Source of the DNA: Lutispora sp041687175
GTDB taxonomy: Bacteria > Bacillota > Clostridia > Lutisporales > Lutisporaceae
Direction: 5' to 3'
NCBI RefSeq assembly: GCF_041687175.1
Contig: NZ_JAWLCK010000022.1
Location: forward strand, 1-31,944
Length of the DNA stretch: 31,944 nucleotides
Below are positions 24,304 through 31,944 of the stretch, in pieces (position 1 is the stretch's first letter; the number at the start of each line of letters is the position of its first letter). The position numbers were made by a program, and so were the translations under genes. A model generated the notes under the pieces. The model was not told the DNA's origin and did no database searches. It worked only from the letters and a program-made list of their open reading frames with translations.

Positions 24304-25560
24304 GTGGGCAATAAATATGAAAAAATTGTTGCTTTAAGAAGAGAGTTTCATAGATGTGCAGAAACAGGATGGCTGGAATTTGAGACTACAATAAAAATAA
24401 TCAAATATTTAATGTCCTTTGGTTATGAGGTAAAATACGGAAAAGAAATTCATGGAGAACGAATCGGGCTTCCCGATAACGATATCATCGAGAAGCATAG
24501 AGATACCATATCAACAGATGCAGATTTTGATGTATCCGAGATTTTAGACGGCTATACAGGAGCAGTTGCCATATTGGATACACACAGAGATGGACCTGTC
24601 ATAGCCCTGCGATTTGATATTGATGCAAATGGCATTGAAGAAAGCAACGATAAAGATCATAGAGCAAATATGGAAGGCTTCGCATCAAAAAACCCAAATG
24701 CTATGCACGCATGCGGCCATGATGGCCATATAGCTCTGGGTCTTGCTGTTGCTGAGCAGCTTGCGAAGGAAAAGCATCATCTGTCAGGAAAATACATGCT
24801 GATTTTCCAGCCTGCAGAGGAAGGTGTAAGAGGTGCAAAAAGCATAGTTGAATCAGGAATATTAAGAGATGCAGATTATTTAGTCTCTGGCCATATAGGA
24901 TTAGGTGCCGAGGAAAATGAAGTTGTGTGTGGTACTATAGGATTTTTAGCTACTTCCAAGCTGGACATATATTTTGAAGGAAAACCGGCTCATGCAGGAG
25001 CCAATCCGGAAATAGGCAAGAATGCGTTGCTTGCAGCTTCCATCTGTGCCTTGAATCTTCATACCCTGACTCAGTTCGGAAGTGGAATGAGCAGACTTAA
25101 TGTGGGAATACTCAAAGCAGGAACAGCAAGAAATATAGTCCCTCATAAAGCATTTATGGAAATAGAAACAAGAGGCGAAAATGAAGATATAAATAGGCTT
25201 CTTCTCCAGAAGGTTCATCATGTCATAGAAGGCAGTGCCAAGTCCTTTGATGTAAAGTACAGAGTTGTTGAAGCAGGTGGAGCACCGGCCTATAATAGTT
25301 ATCCTGAGGATTTTATAGATGGTTTGGCCGAGATCCTAAAGAAGAAAGGCATGAAGGTAACAATAGGGAAATCATTGGGAGCCTCTGAAGATATTACTTA
25401 TATGATGAATGAAGTAGAAAAAAACGGGGGCAAATCTGTATACCTCATGTTCGGTACCAAATTAGCTGCCCCCCATCATAATAATAGGTTTGACTTTGAT
25501 GAGAGTGTACTAAGCCTAGCATATGAGGCTTATTTAGAAATCATAAGGAGTCTTCTATAA
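24304..25560 (+). CDS. abgA: AbgA-like M20 aminobenzoyl-glutamate hydrolase subunit
   Basis: 418 residues. It follows E. coli AbgA closely by eye: RREFHRCAETGWLEFET, RIGLPDND, GYTGAVAILDTHRDGPV, a long insert before the metal site, HRANMEGFASKNPNAMHA, and a C-terminal FGTKLAAPHHNNRFDFDE. Metal residues are C137 and H139 (HACGHDGH), E172-E173 (QPAEE), H197 and the late HH. AbgA normally pairs with AbgB to release glutamate from p-aminobenzoyl-glutamate; no AbgB is visible here, so this protein may act alone or with the other M20 enzyme. The start is GTG at 24304 with AAGGAAG eight bases upstream. It converges on the beta-propeller gene with only 22 bases between stops and no hairpin seen. Confidence 0.92.
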   Translation: MGNKYEKIVALRREFHRCAETGWLEFETTIKIIKYLMSFGYEVKYGKEIHGERIGLPDNDIIEKHRDTISTDADFDVSEILDGYTGAVAILDTHRDGPVIALRFDIDANGIEESNDKDHRANMEGFASKNPNAMHACGHDGHIALGLAVAEQLAKEKHHLSGKYMLIFQPAEEGVRGAKSIVESGILRDADYLVSGHIGLGAEENEVVCGTIGFLATSKLDIYFEGKPAHAGANPEIGKNALLAASICALNLHTLTQFGSGMSRLNVGILKAGTARNIVPHKAFMEIETRGENEDINRLLLQKVHHVIEGSAKSFDVKYRVVEAGGAPAYNSYPEDFIDGLAEILKKKGMKVTIGKSLGASEDITYMMNEVEKNGGKSVYLMFGTKLAAPHHNNRFDFDESVLSLAYEAYLEIIRSLL

Positions 25561-25582
25561 TCAATCAAAGGAGATATTATTA

Positions 25583-27925
25583 CTAAGGTATCTCAAGTTG
25601 TCCCTTCAGATTCAAACTGTTAATGTCATTTGCCTTTATCAAGCCTTTAGATATTGTATATAAATCGTCATTGATGTAGAGAATTCTCTCTACATTTTTG
25701 CTGTTGTCATACCAATAGGCGCCAGATTTCATATATTCATCATCTGTTATGTGAGTTATCTTGCCTTTAAGCTTGAATCCTTCCGTAAGGTCGATATTAT
25801 ACACATAGGCTCCCTGGAACGTAAATTGGCCATACTGAGGTACCTGATTCTGGCTGATTCCTTTGTCTGCTTCATTTACCTCCATAACCGTGACAGGAAA
25901 GGCCATTAAATTCCTTTCCTTTGAGAAAAGGAGTGCTTTGTGGTTGTTTAACAGTTCAGAGGTTGTTCCCCTGTCTCCAATCTTTTCGGTAAAGAGTTCT
26001 TTAGGATTGGCTACATCGCTTACATCGAACATGGCTATTTTCATTCCCAAATAGTATGCAGTAGTTCCTCTTTCATTACCGTGAATATCCTTGTGCACTA
26101 CTTCTACTGTATCCTTGCCGAAGCCGATTATGTGGTTCTCATCATAGGGATGGAGATAATCACTGTAGCCTGGTATCTTTAAAGCCCCAAGAATCTTGGG
26201 AGCTTTCGGATCCTTTAAATCTATTACAAACAGCGGGTCTACAGTCTTGAAGGTTACCATGTATGCCTTGTCACCCATGAACCTCACTGAATAGATTTTC
26301 TCACCAGGAGCTATATCTTCTATGCTACCAACAATTTTCATATCTTTATCAAGGACATAAAGATTGTTTTTGGAGGTATGTTCGTCATCTCTCCATATTT
26401 CTCCCTTGGTGGTAGCAATTCGAAAATGTTCATTATGTTCGTCCATTGAAAATTGATTCAGTATTTCTCCAGGCACTATGCCTTTGCCTGTACATATAAG
26501 TTTACCTTCATTCATTGCAAATCTGTAAACAATTGTTTCTTTGTCTCTATAATTGTCATACTCTTTTTGTGGATTAGCAGAATCATGTATCAGAGGATAA
26601 TCAGGCTTTTCTTCTCTTCTTATCAATGCTACATATAGATTTTCTGCAGATGCATATATATCCTGGCCACCTCCCAAATAGGTGGATACATTTACTCCTT
26701 CTTTGGGATTGCCCAGATCAACTCCGGCAACTATGAGATAGTTGGCAGATATGCAATTTGGGAAATAGGCGATTTTATCATATGGTATGTTTATAAATTC
26801 ATCACCTAGGGCACTATCCTTATAGGAAGGGGTATAGTTCTCCTGGCTAGTTCTCATTATGTGATAGTAATTGAATCTTTTGCCTGATACCAGATAGAGC
26901 TTATCTTCTATTTTTCTGGAAGAAACATAGGCGCCTTCCAGCTCTATTTCTCTTGTCTTTGTTATGTTCTTTTTGTCCATTATATCGTACTCTATGAGCT
27001 TTACTGTCGTGTAAGAATAACGGGGAGGGTATATGGATATTCTTGCATCTATAGTCATGGGCCTCATAATTGGGATGCTGTTATTAGAATGGCCTATTAC
27101 TACCAATCTCTGTTGGTCCACATAAAGCTCCAAAGGATAAAGGTTTTCTTCATCCATATTTATTATTTTTACTATCTTCATTTCATTAGATGGATATATT
27201 TTTGCGATAACTATTCTACTATTGTTCACTTGATAAAGATATTCTCCATCTGTCTTCACCACATCTGCCTCATCTACTCCCTGAACCTGTACATTTGTTG
27301 TTGAGTAGTCAGCTTGACTTGATGTAGCTTCGGCGGAGACGCTGGTTACTCCAGAGGGAGCTGCCGTCGCTGCTTCAGCAAGCTTTTTTGTAGCAGCAGT
27401 ATCAAAGGATCCTCTTATGATTTCTCCTCCAATACCCACAGCATAGTCCGGCTCTTGATCCAATCCTGCTTCTTTCATAAGATTCTCCAGATTTTCTGCT
27501 GTATCTACTGTAGGAAGCTCAACAGGTATTTGCTCCATGATGGTGAAGTTCATTTTTAGATTCTGACCAATAGAATTACCGTTTCTGTATTTCACATTTT
27601 TGTTTATATATAGAGTATAGGTCTCACCCCTAATATATTCTGTCATAGGTTTGATAACTATGGTTTTTCCATCCTTGCTTATATTTCTGTCTATAGGTAT
27701 CTTTGCTCCTTTTGAATTCTTCACATAAATATTGTCTCTATTTATGGAATTTGCTGCAAGGGGTTCATCAAAAGGCACTTCAAGCACTTCATTTGTATAA
27801 AAAGCTTTCACTGCAGGTAACTCATTGTATGTCTCCTCTTTAGCAAAAGCTATGGAACATAGAACCATAGAGACAATGAGCATAAAAATCATAGCATTCC
27901 TCATGAGTTTTCCATTGTCATGCAC
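25583..27925 (-). CDS. Secreted beta-propeller (COG4880-like) protein with N-terminal Ig-like domain
   Basis: 780 residues. The N-terminal signal (LMRNAMIFMLIVSMVLCSIAFA) is followed by an Ig-like SbsA/Big-type domain at about 35-130 (VPFDEPLAANSINRDNIYVK ... YRNGNSIGQNLKMNFTI). The rest is a large domain starting YSTTNVQVQGVDEADVVKTD and going on with repeated blade-like strands (IDQQ, VVIGHSN, LYLVSGKRF, VDPLFVIDLKDPKAPKILG), which matches secreted proteins with a C-terminal beta-propeller. It is probably anchored or released at the cell surface; the ligand is unknown. Several in-frame starts exist (TTG 27946 upward); the GTG at 27925 has AAAGGTGG eight to ten bases upstream and is preferred. 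It is a single-gene unit. Confidence 0.88.
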   Translation of the reverse strand: MHDNGKLMRNAMIFMLIVSMVLCSIAFAKEETYNELPAVKAFYTNEVLEVPFDEPLAANSINRDNIYVKNSKGAKIPIDRNISKDGKTIVIKPMTEYIRGETYTLYINKNVKYRNGNSIGQNLKMNFTIMEQIPVELPTVDTAENLENLMKEAGLDQEPDYAVGIGGEIIRGSFDTAATKKLAEAATAAPSGVTSVSAEATSSQADYSTTNVQVQGVDEADVVKTDGEYLYQVNNSRIVIAKIYPSNEMKIVKIINMDEENLYPLELYVDQQRLVVIGHSNNSIPIMRPMTIDARISIYPPRYSYTTVKLIEYDIMDKKNITKTREIELEGAYVSSRKIEDKLYLVSGKRFNYYHIMRTSQENYTPSYKDSALGDEFINIPYDKIAYFPNCISANYLIVAGVDLGNPKEGVNVSTYLGGGQDIYASAENLYVALIRREEKPDYPLIHDSANPQKEYDNYRDKETIVYRFAMNEGKLICTGKGIVPGEILNQFSMDEHNEHFRIATTKGEIWRDDEHTSKNNLYVLDKDMKIVGSIEDIAPGEKIYSVRFMGDKAYMVTFKTVDPLFVIDLKDPKAPKILGALKIPGYSDYLHPYDENHIIGFGKDTVEVVHKDIHGNERGTTAYYLGMKIAMFDVSDVANPKELFTEKIGDRGTTSELLNNHKALLFSKERNLMAFPVTVMEVNEADKGISQNQVPQYGQFTFQGAYVYNIDLTEGFKLKGKITHITDDEYMKSGAYWYDNSKNVERILYINDDLYTISKGLIKANDINSLNLKGQLEIP

Positions 27926-28032
27926 ATTCAACACCACCTTTTCCAAATCTTTCTTTTATCTTAGACTTTATTGTCTCCATAATTGTTCCCTATTTATTGT
28001 AAGAAAGGCTTCCAATTGAAACATTTTAAAAC

Positions 28033-28116
28033 TAAGAAAGGCTTTCTTGCAATCACGACCGAAAGTCAACACTAAGGTAGTTTAGACTTTCCTATGAATT
28101 ATAAATTAAAGACAGG
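28033..28116. repeat. Intergenic repeated element, copy A
   Basis: Related to copy B at 30339-30405. The best block, 28073-28105 (TAAGG...CTTTCCTATG...TTATAAA), matches 30367-30399 at 28 of 33 positions without gaps, and both have TAAGAAAG, GTCAA and ACAGG in the same order around it. The copy also starts with the 15-base palindrome AAGAAAGGCTTTCTT (28034-28048), and TAAGAAAGGCTT recurs at 28000-28011. It lies about 150 bases ahead of the beta-propeller start. Confidence 0.6.
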
Positions 28117-28131
28117 ATATATATTCCTGCC
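28111..28131 (-). terminator. Weak terminator after pruA
   Basis: On the minus strand GGCAGGA, 7-base loop, UCCUGUC, then UUUAAUUU. Seven pairs with one G-U; it lies 12 bases past the stop of the dehydrogenase gene. Confidence 0.5.
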
Positions 28132-28142
28132 TTCAGTGTATA

Positions 28143-29771
28143 CTATTCTATATTACTTTCATATCTATAGTCAGTTACACAATTAAGGTTTTCTTTAATA
28201 GTTCTCGGACTCATCCAGCGAAGCAGATTATACTTGCTGCCTGCTTTATCATTGGTTCCCGATGCTCTAGCTCCTCCAAAGGGCTGTTGCCCCACCACAG
28301 CTCCTGTAGGCTTGTCGTTTATATAGAAGTTTCCCGCACTGTGGGTCAGCTCCTCTTCCAGTTTTGCAATTATATATCTATCAGTAGCAAATATTGCACC
28401 TGTCAATCCATACGGAGAAGTTCTCTCACATATTTTTATGGCATCCTCGAAATCTTCGTCTTCGTATACATAAATTGTAATAACAGGACCAAATATTTCT
28501 TCCACCATGGTTTTAAAATATGGGTTTGTGGTAACTATAACTGTAGGCTCTACAAAATAGCCCACTGAATCATCACAATTACCGCCAATAATAATTTCAG
28601 TTTCTCTAGACTCTTTAGCATATTCGATGTATTCTTTTATGGTGTTAAATGCTTTTTGATTTATTACTGCACCCATGAAGTTGCTGAAATCTTCTACATC
28701 CCCCACTTTTATTGTTTTGATTTCTTTTATAAGTTTTTCCTTCACTTCCGGCCAGATGCTTCTTGGGATATAGGCCCTGGAAGCAGCAGAGCATTTCTGC
28801 CCCTGATATTCAAAAGCTCCTCTGATTATGGATGCAACTAATGCATCAACACGGGAAGAATTGTGAGCAAATATATAATCCTTACCCCCTGTCTCACCTA
28901 CCAGCCTAGGGAATGTTCTGTATTTATCCAGATTATTGGCAACAGCTTTCCACATAGTCCTGAATACCTCTGTAGAACCGGTATAATGAACTCCTGCCAG
29001 GCTTTCATGTGACAATACTATATTCCCTATATTCCCTCCGCTGCCAGGGATAAAGTTAATTACTCCATCAGGAAGGCCTGCTTCCTGAAGAAGCTTAAAT
29101 ACCATGTAGGACGAATATACGGCGTCAGAAGAAGGCTTCCATAATACCACATTACCTGTTATAGCTGGTGCGGTAGCCAGGTTGCAACCTATAGCAGTAA
29201 AATTAAATGGTGATACAGCAAACACAAAACCTTCAAGAGGTCTGTATTCCATCCTGTTCCAACTGCCTTTTGCAGACATAGGTTGTTCATTATATATTTC
29301 ATAAATGCATTGAGCATTATACCTCAAAAAATCTACCAATTCACAAGCCGAATCTATTTCAGCCTGAATAAAGGTTTTGCTCTGACATAGCATTGTGGCA
29401 GCATTAAGCCTTGCCCTCCAAGTAGTTGAAGCTAGCTCTGCAGCTTTCATGAAAATAGCTGCTCTATGCTCCCAGTGAAGCTTTTCCCACTGTTTTTTGG
29501 CTTCTAAAGCTGCTTGGATAGCCATTTTTACTTCTGTTTCCCCTGCCATATGATATTTGGCAATAACTTTTTTGTTATCATGGGGTATAATGCATTGACC
29601 TATATTTCCCGTCCTTATTTCCTTACCCCCGATTATCAAAGGAATTTCCAGTACTTCCTCTTTTAAAGATTTGAGTTCTTTTTTAATTTCTGTTCTTTCT
29701 TTGCTTCCCGGTAGATAATCCAAAACTTTTTCGTTTTCAAACTTCAATAATTGCGCTATAGAGTTATTCAT
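28143..29771 (-). CDS. pruA: 1-pyrroline-5-carboxylate (glutamate semialdehyde) dehydrogenase
   Basis: 542 residues, the length of the ALDH4-type P5C dehydrogenases. It oxidises L-glutamate gamma-semialdehyde to glutamate with NAD(P)+, the second step of proline (and arginine/ornithine) breakdown. Aldehyde-dehydrogenase residues are visible: N190 in VSPFNFTAIG, the cofactor loop HYTGSTEVF, general base E293 in VGETGGKD, and nucleophile C327 in FEYQGQKCSAASRAY. The phrase FEYQGQKCSAASRAYIP is characteristic of ALDH4A1-like proteins, rather than the RocA type. The ATG has GGAGGG eight to nine bases upstream. It follows an Lrp-type regulator by 19 bases, forming a two-gene operon. No proline dehydrogenase gene is in the window. 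Confidence 0.94.
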   Translation of the reverse strand: MNNSIAQLLKFENEKVLDYLPGSKERTEIKKELKSLKEEVLEIPLIIGGKEIRTGNIGQCIIPHDNKKVIAKYHMAGETEVKMAIQAALEAKKQWEKLHWEHRAAIFMKAAELASTTWRARLNAATMLCQSKTFIQAEIDSACELVDFLRYNAQCIYEIYNEQPMSAKGSWNRMEYRPLEGFVFAVSPFNFTAIGCNLATAPAITGNVVLWKPSSDAVYSSYMVFKLLQEAGLPDGVINFIPGSGGNIGNIVLSHESLAGVHYTGSTEVFRTMWKAVANNLDKYRTFPRLVGETGGKDYIFAHNSSRVDALVASIIRGAFEYQGQKCSAASRAYIPRSIWPEVKEKLIKEIKTIKVGDVEDFSNFMGAVINQKAFNTIKEYIEYAKESRETEIIIGGNCDDSVGYFVEPTVIVTTNPYFKTMVEEIFGPVITIYVYEDEDFEDAIKICERTSPYGLTGAIFATDRYIIAKLEEELTHSAGNFYINDKPTGAVVGQQPFGGARASGTNDKAGSKYNLLRWMSPRTIKENLNCVTDYRYESNIE

Positions 29772-29790
29772 TTTCTAGTACCCTCCAAAT

Positions 29791-30228
29791 CTAATTAAGT
29801 CCTTTTTCTGAAAGAATCAGCATCGTAAAGGTCTCTGTGACTCCTTGAATTTTCAAAACCTCATCATGCAATAGAGTTATCTGTGCTGTTTCTTCAGCTC
29901 TTATTCTCAACATAATACACCATTGTCCAGTAATCCTTAAGCACTCTTCAATGTCCAAGCCCTTAATATCTAAACTTACTATTTCATCCATAAGACTATT
30001 GAAATCAGAAGTTTTTACACTTATAAAAACTAAAGCTCTGAGGGGCTGTCCAGCTTTGCTCCATTCTATATCTGTCTTATACCCTTTTATGACTCCTGTC
30101 TGCTCTAGTTTAGTAACTCTTTGATAAATTGCAGGTCTGGATAAGTTAAGTCTCTTAGATATTTCTTCGTGTGTAATCCTTCCCTCTTTTTCTAATACTC
30201 TCAATATTTTAATATCTATATCATCCAC
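29791..30228 (-). CDS. Lrp/AsnC-family transcriptional regulator
   Basis: 145 residues: N-terminal HTH (DDIDIKILRVLEKEGRITHE, then EISKRLNLSRPAIYQRVTKLE) and a C-terminal RAM ligand domain (about 62-145; ALVFISVKTSDFNSLMDEI, ECLRITGQWCIMLRIRAE). Lrp/AsnC proteins form octamers that sense amino acids and usually control a nearby gene. Here the downstream gene is P5C dehydrogenase, so proline, P5C, ornithine or glutamate is a plausible effector (inference). The start is GTG at 30228, with GGAGGTGAG just upstream; the ATG at 30243 is too close to that site. Repeats upstream (30271-30322) may be its own binding sites. Confidence 0.93.
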   Translation of the reverse strand: MDDIDIKILRVLEKEGRITHEEISKRLNLSRPAIYQRVTKLEQTGVIKGYKTDIEWSKAGQPLRALVFISVKTSDFNSLMDEIVSLDIKGLDIEECLRITGQWCIMLRIRAEETAQITLLHDEVLKIQGVTETFTMLILSEKGLN

Positions 30229-30270
30229 TAAACTCACCTCCATTTACTATTATATATTTATATAGCAATG

Positions 30271-30322
30271 TTTTCTACTTATAGTTATATATTTTTCATA
30301 TTTTCTACTTTTCGTTATGTAT
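30271..30322. promoter_or_regulatory. Direct repeats upstream of lrp gene (candidate Lrp sites)
   Basis: TTTTCTACTT-N3-GTTAT-R-TAT occurs at 30271-30292 and again at 30301-30322, exactly 30 bases (about three helical turns) apart. That same-face phasing is what Lrp-type octamers use. Position is 43-95 bases before the lrp start. Confidence 0.5.
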
Positions 30323-30338
30323 ATAGGTTAACGAATAG

Positions 30339-30405
30339 TAAGAAAGCCATTAGGTCAAGTTAATATTAAGGAAATTTATACTTTCCTATGGCTTATAAAA
30401 AAACA
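30339..30405. repeat. Intergenic repeated element, copy B
   Basis: Partner of copy A (28033-28116). The core at 30367-30399 matches 28073-28105 at 28 of 33 positions. The inverted pair AAGCCATTAGG (30344-30354) and CCTATGGCTT (30385-30394) makes it foldable. It lies between the lyase terminator and the lrp gene, ~140 bases ahead of the lrp start. Confidence 0.6.
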
Positions 30406-30434
30406 GGCTGCTGGAAAATTCCAGCGGCCTGTTT
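30401..30434 (-). terminator. Terminator of the tryptophanase-family gene
   Basis: Arms AAACAGGCTGCTGG (30401-30414) and CCAGCGGCCTGTTT (30421-30434) with one mismatch and a 6-base loop. On the minus strand a run of seven U follows. It is about 20 bases past the stop. Confidence 0.88.
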
Positions 30435-30454
30435 CTCCCTTAATTTGCAATCTG

Positions 30455-31828
30455 CTATTTTACAGGTCTTAGTCTTGCCGTAAAGTGTCTCAATACCTTT
30501 GGTTCATATTCTATTTCAACGCCTTTTATTTCCGATGCTTTGTCCAGTAATGCTATAAGTGAATCAGCTATATAGTCCATATGGCTGTTGGTGTAGACTC
30601 TTCTCGGTATTGTAAGTCTCATAAGCTCCATATCTGCTTCCCTCTGCTCTCCTGTCTCAGGATCTCTGCCTAATAAGAAGGAACCTATCTCGACAGCTCT
30701 TATTCCGCTTTCTATATATAGAGCATTTGCCAATGCCTGAGCTGGGAATTGGTAGTATGGAATATGAGGTAAAAACTTCTTGGCATCTACAAATATAGCA
30801 TGGCCTCCAGGAGGTGTCTGAATTGGCACGCCACCATCCATAAGCCTTTTCCCCAGATACTCCATCTGGCCAATTCTATATTCCAGGTATGCTTCATCTA
30901 TACCTTCATATAATCCCACAGCCAAAGCTTCTATATCCCTTCCTGACAATCCGCCATAAGTTGGGAATCCCTCATAAGGAACTACTATAGACCTTGTGCT
31001 TAAATAAAGCTCTTCATCATCCTTAATACCAACAAGTCCGCCCATGTTTACTATAGCATCCTTCTTAGCGCTCATAGTAAAGCCTTCTGCATAGGAGAAC
31101 ATTTCTCTAACTATCTCTTTTATGGATTTGTCAGCATAGCCTTCTTCTCTTGTCTTTATGAAATAAGCATTTTCAGCATATCTGGCAGCATCTATGAATA
31201 CTCTTACACCATATTTTTTGCATATCTCACTGACTGCTCTCATGTTAGCCATGGATACAGGCTGGCCTCCTGCGCTGTTGCATGTAATAGTCATGATGAG
31301 GAAGGCAATGTTTTCTACTCCTCTAGTTTTGATGTAGTCTTCCAACTTTTCTAAATCAAAATCTCCCTTGAAAGGATGGGGTGTCGTTGTATCGAATGCC
31401 CTCTCGTGTACCAGATTTATTGCATGGCCTCCAGCCAGCTCTATATGTGCCATGGTAGTATCAAAATGCATGTTACCCAATACATCCTGGCCTTTCTTTA
31501 TCATTTGAGGAAAGAAGATCTGCTCTGCCCCTCTGCCCTGATGAGTAGGGATAATGTATTTATAGCCGAATATATCCTGGGCTGCTGCTTCTAATTTATA
31601 GAAGCTTCTGCTGCCTGCATAGGATTCGTCTCCCATCATTATTCCAGCCCATTGTCTATCGCTCATGGCTCCAGTGCCGCTGTCAGTCAACAAATCTATG
31701 AAAATATCGTCGGATCTTAATGAAAAGGGATTGTATCCTGCCCTCTCTAATGCCTTGATTCTTTCTTCTCTTGGGATAAGCCTTATGGGTTCTACCATCT
31801 TAATTTTGAAAGGTTCCGGTTTTCTCAT
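30455..31828 (-). CDS. Tryptophanase/tyrosine phenol-lyase family beta-eliminating lyase
   Basis: 457 residues, a PLP enzyme that splits an aromatic amino acid into pyruvate, ammonia and indole or phenol. PLP lysine is K256 in TMSAKKDAIVNMGG. Much of the body resembles tyrosine phenol-lyase (MSDRQWAGIMMGDESYAGS, SIKEIVREMFSYAEG). The two specificity positions look like tryptophanase: D123 in HFDTTMAH (tyrosine phenol-lyase has Thr) and I381 in RAVEIGSFLLGRD (tyrosine phenol-lyase has Arg). I therefore favour tryptophanase activity, without giving tnaA as certain. The start is the ATG at 31828 after TAGGAGGTAAGAAA; a longer frame to 31888 has no ribosome site. It is a single-gene unit with a candidate sigma-54 promoter. 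Confidence 0.92.
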   Translation of the reverse strand: MRKPEPFKIKMVEPIRLIPREERIKALERAGYNPFSLRSDDIFIDLLTDSGTGAMSDRQWAGIMMGDESYAGSRSFYKLEAAAQDIFGYKYIIPTHQGRGAEQIFFPQMIKKGQDVLGNMHFDTTMAHIELAGGHAINLVHERAFDTTTPHPFKGDFDLEKLEDYIKTRGVENIAFLIMTITCNSAGGQPVSMANMRAVSEICKKYGVRVFIDAARYAENAYFIKTREEGYADKSIKEIVREMFSYAEGFTMSAKKDAIVNMGGLVGIKDDEELYLSTRSIVVPYEGFPTYGGLSGRDIEALAVGLYEGIDEAYLEYRIGQMEYLGKRLMDGGVPIQTPPGGHAIFVDAKKFLPHIPYYQFPAQALANALYIESGIRAVEIGSFLLGRDPETGEQREADMELMRLTIPRRVYTNSHMDYIADSLIALLDKASEIKGVEIEYEPKVLRHFTARLRPVK

Positions 31829-31902
31829 TTTCTTACCTCCTATTTTAATAATTAATTTACCTAAAACAATTAAATACAACTGTTCCAAGTCATTCTACAT
31901 TT

Positions 31903-31919
31903 ATGCAAAAATCATTCCA
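31903..31919 (-). promoter_or_regulatory. Candidate sigma-54 promoter of the lyase gene
   Basis: On the minus strand TGGAAT (31919-31914), 5 bases, TTGCAT (31908-31903). The GG and GC doublets have correct -24/-12 spacing, and the -12 half is identical to that of the aco promoter; the -24 half departs from TGGCAC at two bases. About 75 bases before the ATG. Any activator site would be beyond the right edge. Confidence 0.55.
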
Positions 31920-31944
31920 TAATATTCAGTGAAAATAATAATAT

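Overview
The window is AT-rich and reads as a chromosomal segment of an anaerobic, amino-acid-using Firmicute (Clostridia; a Tissierellales-like or clostridial lineage is my guess). The reasons are strong GGAGG-type ribosome binding sites, many GTG/TTG starts, T-rich hairpin terminators, an SLH-type surface protein, sigma-54 control of catabolic genes, and a run of amino-acid and 2-oxo-acid catabolic genes. No rRNA, tRNA, CRISPR array, transposase or phage gene was seen.

Left part (1-8.5 kb), cell surface: a secreted protein that runs off the left edge on the minus strand; two tandem AraC-family paralogues; a secreted protein with three ~100-residue repeats and three SLH modules; a small acidic protein; a DUF4015-type lipoprotein with an SH3-like domain; and a DUF4397 protein preceded by a ~165-bp hairpin-ended repeat.

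8.5-10.7 kb: an sdpRI-like pair (ArsR-type repressor and SdpI/DUF1648 membrane protein) with a perfect 14-bp palindromic operator beside a good sigma-A promoter, a small two-helix membrane protein, and a SEC-C metal-binding protein with its own promoter.

10.8-21 kb, the core: an eight-gene minus-strand operon, acoA-acoB-dctP-dctQ-dctM-acoC-lpdA-PPC/DUF296. It encodes a complete acetoin/2-oxo-acid dehydrogenase complex with a whole TRAP transporter inserted between E1-beta and E2. A consensus -24/-12 sigma-54 promoter precedes it, and upstream lies an AcoR-like sigma-54 activator that ends in a strong terminator. The uptake system and the enzyme complex probably handle the same or related substrates. 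The conserved TRAP receptor arginine suggests that the imported compound is a carboxylate.

21-25.6 kb: an AbgT-type transporter and an M20 amidohydrolase in one operon, divergent from an AbgA-like M20 hydrolase (uptake and cleavage of N-acyl or aminobenzoyl amino acids). The gap before them holds a possible decayed coding fragment and a long hairpin.

25.6-31.9 kb: a large secreted beta-propeller protein, an lrp-pruA operon (1-pyrroline-5-carboxylate dehydrogenase and its likely regulator), and a tryptophanase/tyrosine phenol-lyase family enzyme whose specificity residues look like tryptophanase. A second candidate sigma-54 promoter lies ahead of the lyase. Two related intergenic elements flank the lrp-pruA operon.

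I see no clear wholly new defence or mobile system. The most unusual items are the TRAP/dehydrogenase operon architecture, the paired sigma-54 promoters, the hairpin-ended repeat and the repeated intergenic element.
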